A DNA stretch of 64,000 nucleotides from CAISCU01 sp943361925 (GCA_943361925.1 CALRIT020000002.1:282277-346276), one strand, 5' to 3'; positions 24,993 to 34,256 are shown, counted from the first letter of the stretch. Notes: generated by a model from the letters alone, not told the origin. Translations and numbers: made by a program.

Positions 24993-25673
24993 ATGAAAGC
25001 ATCAAAATTCCCTGTTATGATTTATGGCTTATTGCTATTCATACTCGGAGCTCAATCTTGTGCTCCTAGCAGAATAGTAAAACCATTAGAAAAAGGCGAA
25101 CAAAGTCTGAGCGCCAACCTTGGCGGACCATTAATTAAATTTGGTTCTGCACCCATTCCCATTCCACTTACAAGTGTGATGTATGCCAGAGGTTTAGATA
25201 ATAAAACTACAGCATTTGGAAGTTTACATACAACTTCTTTATTATTTGGTGTAATTCAAACTGATATTGGAATTTGCAGAGAGGTATATACCAACGAAAA
25301 ACTTCAATTGGGTTTGAGCGTCAATCCGGTTTTAAATTTTGCTTTTGATACTTGGGAAGCAAATGCAAAACTTTGGCCGGAATTAGATTTGAATGTGCAC
25401 AAAGACCTCTTCTCTAAAAAAGGTTTTGTTTACTTGGGTGCCGCCAATTGGTTTGAGCTTTCTTCAACAAGAGCACATGGAGAAACTCAGGAGACACATT
25501 GGTTAATCAACCCGCATATTGGTTTTAACTGGGCTCCAAAAAAATGGGCTTATAATATAGAAGCCAAATACCTGGCTCCCGGAAAAAATAACCAGCCTAA
25601 TGTGGTTGATTATATCGGTATTCAGGGAAAAGGTGCTTTAGGAGTTTATTTCAGTATTGCTAAAAAATTCTAA
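24993..25673 (+). CDS. Uncharacterised lipoprotein, probable beta-rich outer-membrane protein
   Basis: The 226-aa product has a lipobox signal (MKASKFPVMIYGLLLFILGA, then QSC with Cys23). The mature part alternates short hydrophobic strands with Gly/Asn turns (SLSANLGGPLIKFG, LFGVIQTDIGICREVY, LGLSVNPVLNFAF, VYLGAANWFELSS, HWLINPHIGFNWAPKKWAYN) and ends in an aromatic strand (LGVYFSIAKKF). This resembles a small beta-barrel but is lipid-anchored. I do not know the family. The lipoprotein hydrolase gene starts 1 bp after its stop codon, so the two form an operon. Confidence 0.65.
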   Translation: MKASKFPVMIYGLLLFILGAQSCAPSRIVKPLEKGEQSLSANLGGPLIKFGSAPIPIPLTSVMYARGLDNKTTAFGSLHTTSLLFGVIQTDIGICREVYTNEKLQLGLSVNPVLNFAFDTWEANAKLWPELDLNVHKDLFSKKGFVYLGAANWFELSSTRAHGETQETHWLINPHIGFNWAPKKWAYNIEAKYLAPGKNNQPNVVDYIGIQGKGALGVYFSIAKKF

Positions 25674-25674
25674 G

Positions 25675-26580
25675 ATGAAAAACAAACTACTTATTTTAAC
25701 AGCTTGTTTTGGTATTTCATTACTAAGTAGCTGCCTTCGTCTCGATTCTAATTTTTATAACCTGAGTGATAAAATTACTGAGTATAAATTGGACAATTAC
25801 ACCAATGATCAGGACTTTAAACTCGATGCTTCCTATTCCATTCCCGATAGTTTGATTCATCTGATGAATATATCATCCTACAGTAAAAAAGAAAACAAAA
25901 CCTATCAAATTAAAGCCATTTATATTGGCAGTATTTCAAAGATTGCAACAGATACCGTTATTCTGTATTGTCATGGTAATAAATGGCATATGGATTTTTA
26001 CTGGCAAAGAGCCAAATTACTTGCAAATGTTGGAGGTAAAAACCGTTTTGGGGTGATGTACTTAGACTATAGAGGTTATGGTTTAAGTGAAGGAGTTCCT
26101 ACAGAAGAAGGTTTGTATGAAGATGTGGATGCTTGTATGAAATGGTTGAAAGAAAAAGGCTTAAGCAACGATAGATTCCTCCTATATGGCTTTAGCATGG
26201 GAACAGCTCCTGCAACAGAATTAACTGCCAATCCAAGAACACTTAGTCCACATAAATTAATGCTCGAAGCTCCGTTTGCATCATCAGCTGTAATGGCAGC
26301 AGATGGCGCTGTATTAAATATGCCTTCTAGTTTTATCACCAATTTAAAAATTGACAATGCCGAAGAAATTAAAAAAGTAAAACAGGATTTTTTCTGGATT
26401 CATGGAATTAATGATAACTTCTTAGGAATTAAAACCCATGGTGAAGTGGTTTATAAAAACCATGGAGGAACCTATAAAGAAGCGCACCGCATTGATGGCG
26501 CCGACCACGGAGAAATTCCTGCCACTTACGGATTTGTTAATTATTCAGACATTTTATTGAAATTTATTCTAAAACCTTAA
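25675..26580 (+). CDS. Alpha/beta-hydrolase lipoprotein
   Basis: An in-frame start at 25657 lies inside the upstream gene. ATG 25675, one base after its stop, gives a clear lipoprotein signal (MKNKLLILTACFGISLLSSC, Cys20). The mature protein is an alpha/beta hydrolase: LYCHGNKWHMDFY (oxyanion region, about 97-109), YLDYRGYGLSEG (about 129-140), nucleophile elbow GFSMGT (Ser174), an acid in HGINDNFLG and the catalytic His in GADHGE. This resembles BEM46/ABHD13-like serine hydrolases placed on the periplasmic face of a membrane. Substrate unknown. It shares an operon with the preceding lipoprotein. Confidence 0.8.
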   Translation: MKNKLLILTACFGISLLSSCLRLDSNFYNLSDKITEYKLDNYTNDQDFKLDASYSIPDSLIHLMNISSYSKKENKTYQIKAIYIGSISKIATDTVILYCHGNKWHMDFYWQRAKLLANVGGKNRFGVMYLDYRGYGLSEGVPTEEGLYEDVDACMKWLKEKGLSNDRFLLYGFSMGTAPATELTANPRTLSPHKLMLEAPFASSAVMAADGAVLNMPSSFITNLKIDNAEEIKKVKQDFFWIHGINDNFLGIKTHGEVVYKNHGGTYKEAHRIDGADHGEIPATYGFVNYSDILLKFILKP

Positions 26581-26639
26581 CAATATTTTCTGATATTTGA
26601 AGAAATAAGAAAACCACCAAAAACCATAACCAATTTTTT

Positions 26640-27002
26640 ATGAAAGCCAATCCTATTTTAGTAGTTGAAGATGATGCAATGAGTTTTGAATCTTTAAAGA
26701 AAATTCTTGAAGGTTTAGGTTATCACAATATTACACATGTAAGCAACGGACTTGATGCTATTAATACAGCTAGAGACAATAAGTTTGATGTTGTTTTAAT
26801 GGATATTGGTTTAGAAGGAAAATTAGATGGTATTGATACCAGTTCACTTCTTGGCGGGAATGCACGAGTGGTTTTCACCTCTGGAAATCACAAAGACAGT
26901 GAAACATTTAAAAGAGTAGCAGCTGCAAAAGCTTATGGCTTTATCAGCAAACCTTTTACTCCTCAGTTGGTAAAAGATGCCTTGGAAAATGCTTTGAGTT
27001 AA
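26640..27002 (+). CDS. Stand-alone response-regulator receiver domain
   Basis: The 120-aa protein is a receiver domain only, with no output domain. The acidic pocket is Glu10/Asp11/Asp12, the phospho-acceptor is Asp55 in VVLMDIGLEG, the switch residue lies in VVFTSG (Thr80/Ser81), and Lys104 is in ISKPFTP. All catalytic residues are present, so it should accept phosphate. No histidine kinase is nearby, so it may act as a phosphorelay intermediate or a CheY-like regulator of a partner encoded elsewhere. It is monocistronic, with a strong hairpin terminator 18 bp after the stop codon. Confidence 0.9.
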   Translation: MKANPILVVEDDAMSFESLKKILEGLGYHNITHVSNGLDAINTARDNKFDVVLMDIGLEGKLDGIDTSSLLGGNARVVFTSGNHKDSETFKRVAAAKAYGFISKPFTPQLVKDALENALS

Positions 27003-27020
27003 TTCAAAATAGTTCAATAA

Positions 27021-27057
27021 AAAAGCGGCTTTGGAAATTCCAAAGCCGCTTTTTTTT
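27021..27057 (+). terminator. Rho-independent terminator after the receiver gene
   Basis: The stem AAAAGCGGCTTTGG / CCAAAGCCGCTTTT, with the 5-nt loop AAATT, is followed by a T run. It is an excellent terminator and, being A-rich on the left and T-rich on the right, may act in both directions. Confidence 0.92.
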
Positions 27058-27070
27058 AAATATATTAATC

Positions 27071-27985
27071 ATGAATTTTTATAAGATTCTCCCTACAATA
27101 ATCTTTGTATTCTTAAGTTCTACAACTTTTTGTCAAACTAAACTTAGCAAATTTTATAACTTAACCTATCAAGCTGATAGTTGTAACTATTATGGAGATT
27201 CTGCAAAGCAATTATTATACTTAAATCTAGCTTTGGCTTCTCTGCCTAAGAATATTGACCCTCCATCAAGATTTTACTTTGACTTGGCTGATGCTAATCT
27301 TAAATTCAAAAATTATAAATCCTACTTTTTATTTTTCAGCAAGGGAATTCAATTATCTAATAATTTTAATGAGCCATTAGCATCGTTAACTTCTAAAGAA
27401 TTTATTATCGAAAAAACGAAGTTTCATCATCAACTTCCTTTAATTAAAAAAGAAGCGAATAAGTATTTCAATCCTACCTATAAAAGAAAAATTGATAGTC
27501 TTTTTGCACTAGACCAAATTGTAATCAGAAGAAGCACTAGAACAAAAGATGAATTTAATCTCCGTTCATTAAATATTGAAATAACAGATTCTATTATTTT
27601 TAATGATATTCTGAGTTTGTTTTATACTTATGGCTTCCCAACTGAACGAAAAGTTGGCTTTCAAACTAACAATCATTTCACGTTTTTACTTTTACATGCT
27701 CTTCGTTTTCAAAGAGCTTACGATTGTTTACTTGACTTAGCCTTTCAACAAGGAGGAATTTCTCCTGATGATTATGCAAACATCATTGACAACGCGCTCA
27801 TGTACTCAGAAAAAAAGCCAAAATTTTATGTAGGCACCCAAGAAATCCTTCAGTTGAATCAATCAGAAATTGAAGCAGTTAATAATGAAAGAGAAAAACT
27901 TGGTATACGAAAAACTTATCACTTCAGCTATGAAAATACAGAATATGGATTCAAGATATCTAGAAAGTATTTAAAACTTGAATAG
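27071..27985 (+). CDS. Secreted protein with DUF6624-like C-terminal domain
   Basis: The 304-aa protein has a signal peptide (MNFYKILPTIIFVFLSSTTF, then CQ). Residues 25-130 look helical, possibly TPR-like (LLYLNLALASLPKNIDPPSR ... DLADANLKFKNYKSYFL). The C-terminal half has the order typical of DUF6624: IFNDILSLFYTYGFPTERKV (the G(W/F)P turn), FTFLLLHALRFQ, CLLDLAFQQGGISPDDYAN, and FYVGTQ near 263. DUF6624 is a family of unknown function common in Bacteroidota. Assignment from motif order is moderately secure. Its stop lies 17 bp from the convergent E1 gene. Confidence 0.65.
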   Translation: MNFYKILPTIIFVFLSSTTFCQTKLSKFYNLTYQADSCNYYGDSAKQLLYLNLALASLPKNIDPPSRFYFDLADANLKFKNYKSYFLFFSKGIQLSNNFNEPLASLTSKEFIIEKTKFHHQLPLIKKEANKYFNPTYKRKIDSLFALDQIVIRRSTRTKDEFNLRSLNIEITDSIIFNDILSLFYTYGFPTERKVGFQTNNHFTFLLLHALRFQRAYDCLLDLAFQQGGISPDDYANIIDNALMYSEKKPKFYVGTQEILQLNQSEIEAVNNEREKLGIRKTYHFSYENTEYGFKISRKYLKLE

Positions 27986-28002
27986 TAAAACTACAAGTAA
28001 AT

Positions 28003-30021
28003 CTAATAATTCAACAAGTCTTCCAAGTCTTTTGCAAACCTATCTTTTGGTAAAAAGTTCTGCTCCAAATCCATATTAAATGGCACAGGAGTATCTAAGC
28101 TTGCTGTTCTTACTACAGGTGCATCCAAGTAAGTAAAACAATGTCTGCCGATATGCGCCGCAATCTCTGCACCAATTCCACCTGTATAAGTATCTTCATG
28201 TAAAATAATAACCTTACCTGTTTTTCTTACACTTGCTTCAACTGCTTCTTTATCCCAAGGTAATAAAGTTCTTAGGTCGATGATATCCGCATCAATGCCA
28301 TTCTTTTCTACATGACTACTTGCCCAATGAACTCCAGCTCCGTAAGTAATAATTGAAACATCATTTCCATCTCTTACTTTACGTGCTTCACCTATTGAAA
28401 GTGAGTAATAATCGTCATATACATCTTCTTCCAATTCTACATTTCTGTAAAGCACTTTGTGTTCAAAAAACATCACAGGATTTGGATCTTCAATTGCTGC
28501 TGTAATTAATCCTTTTGCATCTGATGGTGTAGATGGATAAACGATTTTTAATCCTGCTACATGAAAAAACCAAGCCTCATTACTTTGCGAATGAAATGGT
28601 CCTGCCCCAACTCCTGCACCTGTTGGCATGCGTACTACCACATCGGCATTTTGTCCCCAACGGTAATGACTCTTTGCAAGGTTATTTACAATCTGATTAA
28701 ATCCTACGCTTACAAAATCACCAAACTGCATTTCAACCATGGCTTTCATTCCTTTGATTGATAAACCATATCCGGCACCAATAATGGCACTTTCACATAA
28801 AGGTGTATTTCTTACACGGCCTCTTCCAAATTCTTCTAAAAATCCCTGAGTAATTTTAAAAACTCCTCCATAATCAGCAATATCCTGACCCATTAAAACA
28901 AGGTTATCATGTTTTTGCATAGCCTGTTTTAAGCCATCACTAATTGCATCAACATAACGTTTTTTCGATTTTGCTTCAGTTTCAGGCGCATGAACTACAT
29001 ATTGTAAATTTCCATGAGCTGGCATTACATCAGGCTTATATTCCATATAAACATCAGCCATTTCAGTTGCTGTATCCGGAATAATTTCAGGCTCATTTAA
29101 CACGGCTTCAACACCTGAATCAATTTCATCTTTTATTTCTGCTTTGATGGCTGCAATGTCCTGCTCATCTAAAATTCCGTATTCAAGTACAAACTTTTCA
29201 AAATTGCTTACCGGGTCTTTTTTCGCCCAGATATCAAACAATTCCTGAGGCACATATTTAGTACCAGATGCTTCTTCATGACCACGCATTCTGAAAGTCA
29301 TACACTCCAAAATAACAGGTCTTGGTTTTGAACGAATAGATTCTGCAAGGTTATTTACTGTATCATAAACTTCAAGCAGGTTGTTTCCATCAATTTTATA
29401 AGCTTCCATTCCGTAGCCAATTCCTTTATCAGTAAAACTTTTAAAACGGAATTGTTCATTCGATGGAGTTGATAATCCATAACCATTATTTTCTATCAAA
29501 AAGATAACCGGTAATTGCCAAACAGCAGCAGTATTCAAAGCTTCATGAAAATCGCCTTCACTTGCACCGCCATCTCCACTAAAAACTACAGTTACTTTTT
29601 TCTCATTTTTTAACATGCCGGCCAATGCAATTCCATCGGCCACTCCCAACATCGCACCTAAATGAGAAATCATTCCAACAATATGGTATTCGTTTGTTCC
29701 AAAGTGAAATGAACGCTCTCTTCCTTTCGAAAAACCATTCATTTTACCTTGCCATTGCGAAAACAATTTGGCGAATGGAATATCTCTACCAGTAAAAATT
29801 CCCAGATTTCGGTGTAATGGTAAAATATATTCATCCTTATGTAAAGCCATTACAGTTCCAATACTAATGGCTTCCTGACCAATTCCTGAGAACCATTTAC
29901 TAACTTTTCCCTGACGGAGGAGAATTAACATTTTCTCTTCAATCATTCTTGGTTTAATGATGGCTTTATAAAGACCTGCAATTTCTTCGTTGCTGTAATG
30001 TTTTCTGTTATACTGAATCAT
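28003..30021 (-). CDS. Fused alpha-beta 2-oxoacid dehydrogenase E1 component
   Basis: The protein joins E1-alpha and E1-beta (transketolase-like) in one chain. The alpha half has FSGIGQEAISIGTVMAL, the thiamine-diphosphate motif FSGDGGASEGDFHEALN and an ENNGYGLSTP loop; the beta half has MGQDIADYGGVFKIT, PLCESAIIGAGYGLSIKGM and FHSQSNEAWF. The frame runs on to 30126, but a -7 promoter element (30028-30035) lies inside that extension. ATG 30021 gives the usual family start (MIQYNRKHYSNEEI), for 672 aa. It decarboxylates pyruvate or branched-chain 2-oxoacids in a PDH/BCKDH complex. E2 and E3 are not nearby, so substrate choice is open; Bacteroidota often use such fusions. Confidence 0.92.
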   Translation of the reverse strand: MIQYNRKHYSNEEIAGLYKAIIKPRMIEEKMLILLRQGKVSKWFSGIGQEAISIGTVMALHKDEYILPLHRNLGIFTGRDIPFAKLFSQWQGKMNGFSKGRERSFHFGTNEYHIVGMISHLGAMLGVADGIALAGMLKNEKKVTVVFSGDGGASEGDFHEALNTAAVWQLPVIFLIENNGYGLSTPSNEQFRFKSFTDKGIGYGMEAYKIDGNNLLEVYDTVNNLAESIRSKPRPVILECMTFRMRGHEEASGTKYVPQELFDIWAKKDPVSNFEKFVLEYGILDEQDIAAIKAEIKDEIDSGVEAVLNEPEIIPDTATEMADVYMEYKPDVMPAHGNLQYVVHAPETEAKSKKRYVDAISDGLKQAMQKHDNLVLMGQDIADYGGVFKITQGFLEEFGRGRVRNTPLCESAIIGAGYGLSIKGMKAMVEMQFGDFVSVGFNQIVNNLAKSHYRWGQNADVVVRMPTGAGVGAGPFHSQSNEAWFFHVAGLKIVYPSTPSDAKGLITAAIEDPNPVMFFEHKVLYRNVELEEDVYDDYYSLSIGEARKVRDGNDVSIITYGAGVHWASSHVEKNGIDADIIDLRTLLPWDKEAVEASVRKTGKVIILHEDTYTGGIGAEIAAHIGRHCFTYLDAPVVRTASLDTPVPFNMDLEQNFLPKDRFAKDLEDLLNY

Positions 30022-30027
30022 ACCCCG

Positions 30028-30035
30028 CAAAAGTA
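30028..30035 (-). promoter_or_regulatory. -7 element of the E1 promoter
   Basis: TACTTTTG on the minus strand matches TAnnTTTG and ends 6 nt before the ATG at 30021. The transcript is therefore almost leaderless, and upstream start candidates are excluded. No convincing -33 TTTG was found. Confidence 0.5.
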
Positions 30036-30218
30036 AGCTTTCACCAATCATTTTTTTCTCTTCCTTTTTTTGCTTGATTAAAAACAACAGTTCAATTAGT
30101 AAGTCTATGTAAATCAAATATTTCAAAAAGAAAAAATTCAGACATAAATCCTATAAAATCATAATTTGAATTTTCTATTGTCTAATTTTTGTTTACTTTG
30201 ATGATTAATCCTCATTCA

Positions 30219-30917
30219 ATGAAAAAAGAATCAATTTTATTTATACATGGTGCTTTGGCTTCAAAATCTCAATTTACACAAGTTATTTCCTTGTTAGATG
30301 AGCAGTTTGATTGTCATGCTATTAATTTACCAGGCCATGGAGGAGAGTTAATTCCCGCCTCTGGATTAACATTTGAAGGATTTTCTCAGGCTATTTTATC
30401 TTATCTCGATAAAAACAATATTGAACAAACCCATTTATTTGGATTTAGTATGGGTGGATATGCTGGTCTTTATTTTGCGCATAAACATCCACAAAGGGTT
30501 AAACAAATATTCACCCTCAACGTAAAATTCAACTGGGACCCCATCACAACAGCCAAGGAAACCGGCTTTTTAGACCCTGAGAAAATGTTAGAGAAAATTC
30601 CGGCATATGCCAATAATTTGATGGTTTTACATGGAATGAACATCTGGAAAAATTTATTGGCAAGTACCAGTGATATGATGAAAAAACTTTCGGAAACCAT
30701 TGTGATGAGTGAGGAAGAATTAAAACAAATTCAACATCCTGTGCTTTTAGGAATTGGAGACAGAGACACAACAAGTAGTTTAAACGAAACCATAAAAGTT
30801 TATAAATTATTATCAAATTCACGACTTTGGGTGGTGCCGAATGCTGCACATCCATTCGAAAAAATCAATCCGGAAAGAATCGCAGCCGAAATTCGTTATT
30901 TCTTCCTTTCAGCTTAG
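30219..30917 (+). CDS. Alpha/beta hydrolase (MenH-like fold)
   Basis: This is a cytoplasmic alpha/beta hydrolase of about 232 aa from ATG 30219 (MKKESILFIHGALASKSQF); in-frame starts at 30201 (ATG) and 30189 (TTG) add only a few residues. Motifs: FIHGA oxyanion loop (8-12), NLPGHG (36-41), nucleophile elbow GFSMGG (Ser77), acid in GIGDRDT and catalytic His in AAHPFEK. The size and motif spacing match small MenH/BioH-like esterases, but none of the menaquinone or biotin genes are nearby, so the substrate is unknown. It diverges from the E1 gene and is followed 37 bp later by a thioredoxin-like gene. Confidence 0.85.
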   Translation: MKKESILFIHGALASKSQFTQVISLLDEQFDCHAINLPGHGGELIPASGLTFEGFSQAILSYLDKNNIEQTHLFGFSMGGYAGLYFAHKHPQRVKQIFTLNVKFNWDPITTAKETGFLDPEKMLEKIPAYANNLMVLHGMNIWKNLLASTSDMMKKLSETIVMSEEELKQIQHPVLLGIGDRDTTSSLNETIKVYKLLSNSRLWVVPNAAHPFEKINPERIAAEIRYFFLSA

Positions 30918-30954
30918 GTATGATTATTGTAGTTTATTTTGAAAATGTAATTTT

Positions 30955-31413
30955 ATGAAGAATATATTTTTAGGTCTTATCATACTTTTTATTTCTAGCA
31001 GCTTTCAAAATCCACCAACTGAAACTCTAAAATGGTATTCATGGAATGAAGGTTATCCTTTAGCCAGAAAAACTGGCAAAATAATATTGGTTGATGCCTA
31101 TACTGATTGGTGTGGTTGGTGCAAAAAAATGGACAAGGACACTTATGCAAATCCTGATATCATAAAAAAATTAAACAAAGATTTTATTGTAGTAAAGTTT
31201 AATCCTGAGTTAAGTAATTTAACTTACATGGTTGACAGTCAGGAATATTCTGCCCGTGATTTTTACGCTCAGTTAAGCAGAGGTGAATCAACAGGTTTTC
31301 CTACTACTTATTTTATACATCCTAACAAAAGAAGTATTTTTTTAGACCCCGGATATAGAGACCCTGCAACGTTTACGCAGGTTTTAGACCATGTTTTAAA
31401 AGAATATAAATAA
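30955..31413 (+). CDS. Secreted thioredoxin-fold protein
   Basis: The 152-aa protein has a signal sequence (MKNIFLGLIILFISSSFQ) and a thioredoxin fold of the DUF255/thioredoxin_7 kind. KIILVDAYTDWCGWCKKMDK contains the redox CGWC pair (Cys53, Cys56), followed by FIVVKFNPE and the cis-Pro loop GFPTTYF. It should act in the periplasm as a thiol-disulfide oxidoreductase or reductant. The target is not indicated by context: the neighbours are a hydrolase upstream and the PurF-type gene downstream, which has its own promoter. Confidence 0.85.
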   Translation: MKNIFLGLIILFISSSFQNPPTETLKWYSWNEGYPLARKTGKIILVDAYTDWCGWCKKMDKDTYANPDIIKKLNKDFIVVKFNPELSNLTYMVDSQEYSARDFYAQLSRGESTGFPTTYFIHPNKRSIFLDPGYRDPATFTQVLDHVLKEYK

Positions 31414-31432
31414 TTGGTTTGATGCCTGCGCT

Positions 31433-31440
31433 TAAATTTG
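31433..31440 (+). promoter_or_regulatory. -7 element before the PurF-type gene
   Basis: TAAATTTG matches the Bacteroidota TAnnTTTG element, 22 bp before the ATG at 31463. A -33 TTTG at the expected distance is not seen. Confidence 0.4.
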
Positions 31441-31462
31441 CTTAACTTCGCGGTTCCATTTT

Positions 31463-33358
31463 ATGAGTGATCCTATTAAACACGAGTGCGGAATTGCAAT
31501 GATCCGTCTCTTGAAGCCACTTTCCTTTTACCAGGAAAAATATGGCTCTTCGCTTTACGGCTTGAAAAAATTGTACCTGTTGATGGAAAAACAACACAAC
31601 AGAGGTCAGGACGGCGCAGGTCTTGGTGTAATTAAGTTTGATCCGGAACCGGGCGAAAACTATATCTTCAGACAAAGAGCAAATGGTAGCAGTGCCATTG
31701 CCGAAATTTTTGATAAAGTTTCTTCTAAAATTTCAAAATCAGGAAGTTCTTCTCAAACAAAAGATGCAGATTACCTAAAAAAACATGCGCCTTTTGTTGG
31801 TGAATTATACCTTGGTCATCTTAGATATGGAACTCATGGTGGTAATAGCAAAGATTTATGCCACCCGTTTATCAGAGAAAATAACTGGATGAGCAGAAAT
31901 TTAATGCTTGCCGGTAATTTCAATCTTACAAATGTTGATGAGTTATTTGATTTGCTTATTGAATTAGGACAACATCCTAGAGAAAAGGCAGATACTGTAA
32001 CCATGCTCGAAAAAATGGGCCACTTTTTAGATGAAGAGGTTCAGAGAAATTTTACTAAATTCAAAAATGAAGGTAAAACTAATCAAGAAATAACTCATTT
32101 AATCGCAGAAAATACCAACCTTGTTAATATTCTAAAACGCTCTTTAAGAGATGCTGATGGTGGCTATGTGATGGCTGGTATAGTTGGTCATGGTGATGCA
32201 TTTGTGGTGAGAGACCCTAATGGAATTCGTCCATGTTTTTATTACCAAAACGATGAAATTTGTGTAGTTACCAGCGAGAAACCGGCTATTATGACCGGAT
32301 TCAATATTGCCTATAAAGATGTAAAAGAACTTGGCCCGGGTAATGCCCTGGTTATGTACAAATCAGGTAAAATTGAAGAGGTAAATATTATTCCTGCAGG
32401 AGAGAAAAAATCTTGCTCTTTTGAACGAATTTATTTCTCGAGAGGCAATGACAGAGAAATTTACAAAGAGAGAAAACAATTAGGTTATATACTGGGACCA
32501 AAAATTATGGAAGCAGTAAATTATGATTTTAAAAATACTGTTTTCTCATACATTCCTAATACCGCCGCTGTTGCATTTTATGGGATGGTTGATGGAATTA
32601 TTGACCTGCTAGATACCTGGAAAATCAATGAGATAAAAAAACTGGGTGCTGATTTAGACCCGGAAAAATTGAAAGAAATTCTTGCAGTTAGACCTCGTAG
32701 AGAAAGATTGGCTGTTAAAGATGCAAAACTTAGAACTTTTATTACTGATGATGCACATAGAGAAGACATGGTTGCCCATGTGTATGATGTAACCTATGGT
32801 ATTATTAATAATGATGTTGATACGCTTGTTGTAATTGATGATTCAATTGTTAGAGGAACTACACTAAAAACTAGTATCTTAAGAATTCTTGACAGGTTAC
32901 ATCCTAAAAAAATCATCATCGTTTCATCTTCTCCGCAAATCAGGTATCCTGATTGTTATGGAATTGACATGAGTAGAATGAACGATTTCGTTGCATTTCA
33001 GGCAATGGTTGCGCTTATAAAAGAAAGAAATATGGCTCACAGATTAGAGGAGGTTTACCAATTATGTAAAGCACAGGAAAATCTCCCTAAAGAAGAAATG
33101 GTGAATCATGTTCAAAGTTTATATGCCCATTTTACTGATGATGAAATCAGCAAAAAAATAGCGGAAATTATTACTCCTACTGATATTCATGCTGAGGTTG
33201 ATGTGATTTATCAAACATTAGATGGCCTTCATGAAGCTTGTCCGAACCATAGTGGTGATTGGTATTTCAGCGGAAATTACCCAACTCCCGGAGGAACAAA
33301 AGTGGTAAATAAAGCATTTATCAATTTTATGGAGGGTAAATCGGGAAGAGCTTATTAA
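31463..33358 (+). CDS. purF: Amidophosphoribosyltransferase family protein, long form
   Basis: An eight-residue propeptide (MSDPIKHE) precedes Cys9, the expected N-terminal nucleophile (CGIAMIRLL). The glutaminase domain contains NRGQDGAG (about 50-57), HLRYGTHGG and an ADGGYVMAG segment. The phosphoribosyltransferase domain has the PRPP-binding signature VVIDDSIVRGTTLKTS (about 455-470). At 631 aa it is longer than classical PurF (about 470-510), with extra sequence between domains (about 330-430) and a C-terminal extension. Expected reaction: PRPP plus glutamine to phosphoribosylamine, the first step of purine synthesis. The long form may be a paralogue with a specialised role, since many Bacteroidota also carry a standard PurF. 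LptB follows 40 bp later. Confidence 0.85.
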   Translation: MSDPIKHECGIAMIRLLKPLSFYQEKYGSSLYGLKKLYLLMEKQHNRGQDGAGLGVIKFDPEPGENYIFRQRANGSSAIAEIFDKVSSKISKSGSSSQTKDADYLKKHAPFVGELYLGHLRYGTHGGNSKDLCHPFIRENNWMSRNLMLAGNFNLTNVDELFDLLIELGQHPREKADTVTMLEKMGHFLDEEVQRNFTKFKNEGKTNQEITHLIAENTNLVNILKRSLRDADGGYVMAGIVGHGDAFVVRDPNGIRPCFYYQNDEICVVTSEKPAIMTGFNIAYKDVKELGPGNALVMYKSGKIEEVNIIPAGEKKSCSFERIYFSRGNDREIYKERKQLGYILGPKIMEAVNYDFKNTVFSYIPNTAAVAFYGMVDGIIDLLDTWKINEIKKLGADLDPEKLKEILAVRPRRERLAVKDAKLRTFITDDAHREDMVAHVYDVTYGIINNDVDTLVVIDDSIVRGTTLKTSILRILDRLHPKKIIIVSSSPQIRYPDCYGIDMSRMNDFVAFQAMVALIKERNMAHRLEEVYQLCKAQENLPKEEMVNHVQSLYAHFTDDEISKKIAEIITPTDIHAEVDVIYQTLDGLHEACPNHSGDWYFSGNYPTPGGTKVVNKAFINFMEGKSGRAY

Positions 33359-33398
33359 TGGTATTATTCTTGCTGACAAATAACCAAAATACAACAAC

Positions 33399-34121
33399 AT
33401 GAAATTACGCAGTGAAAACCTTGTAAAACGCTATAAAAAAAGAACCGTTGTAAATAATGTTTCAATTGAAGTGGAACAAGGCGAATGTGTGGGCTTACTT
33501 GGTCCAAATGGAGCAGGGAAAACCACTACATTTTACATGACTGTTGGATTAATTAAACCTGACGAAGGCAAGGTATTTCTTGAGAACGAAGAAATAACCA
33601 ACCTTCCTATGTATAGAAGAGCACAAAAAGGATTGGGTTATTTGGCACAAGAAGCATCTATTTTCAGGACCTTATCTGTTGAAGACAATGTAAAAGCTGT
33701 TTTAGAAATGACACCATTAAGTAAACAAGAACAAGCTGAAAAGCTTGAATCTTTAATGGAGGAATTTGGTTTAAACAGGGTTAGAAAAAGCATGGGTAAT
33801 GTTTTGAGTGGAGGTGAAAGACGAAGAACTGAGATTGCAAGAGCATTGGCCGTAAATCCGAAATTTATTCTTTTAGATGAACCATTTGCAGGTATCGACC
33901 CAATTGCAGTTGAGGACATTCAGCAAATTGTTGCCAAACTAAAACATAAAAATATTGGTATCCTTATTACTGACCACAACGTACATGAAACATTGTCGAT
34001 TGTAGACAGAGCTTATTTATTGTTTGAAGGTAAAATTCTGAAAGCCGGAACTGCCCAGGAACTAGCAGATGATGAAATGGTAAGAAAGGTATATTTGGGT
34101 CAAAATTTTGTATTGAGATAG
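33399..34121 (+). CDS. lptB: LPS export ABC transporter ATP-binding protein LptB
   Basis: The 240-aa ABC ATPase has Walker A GPNGAGKTT (35-43), Q-loop YLAQEASIFR (81-90), signature LSGGERRR (136-143), Walker B ILLDEP (157-162) and the H-loop Asp-His at 192-193. The sequence ITDHNVHETL and its close spacing to the C-terminus are characteristic of LptB, which powers LptFG extraction of lipopolysaccharide from the inner membrane. The length matches. LptF/G/C are not adjacent, as is common in Bacteroidota. It may share a transcript with the upstream PurF-type gene (40-bp gap). Confidence 0.93.
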   Translation: MKLRSENLVKRYKKRTVVNNVSIEVEQGECVGLLGPNGAGKTTTFYMTVGLIKPDEGKVFLENEEITNLPMYRRAQKGLGYLAQEASIFRTLSVEDNVKAVLEMTPLSKQEQAEKLESLMEEFGLNRVRKSMGNVLSGGERRRTEIARALAVNPKFILLDEPFAGIDPIAVEDIQQIVAKLKHKNIGILITDHNVHETLSIVDRAYLLFEGKILKAGTAQELADDEMVRKVYLGQNFVLR

Positions 34122-34184
34122 AATCTTCAATTCAGGAATTTTGAAAAATTATTTTTAGGGAGATTTATTTTTTACTGAGAATCT

Positions 34185-34192
34185 TATATTTG
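34185..34192 (+). promoter_or_regulatory. -7 element before a small lipoprotein gene
   Basis: TATATTTG matches TAnnTTTG and lies 64 bp before the ATG at 34257, leaving an A-rich leader. No clear -33 element. Confidence 0.35.
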
Positions 34193-34256
34193 GAAAAAGC
34201 AAATCCAATCGGAATTGCAATTTTCAAACGTTCACAATAAAAATAAATACAATAAC

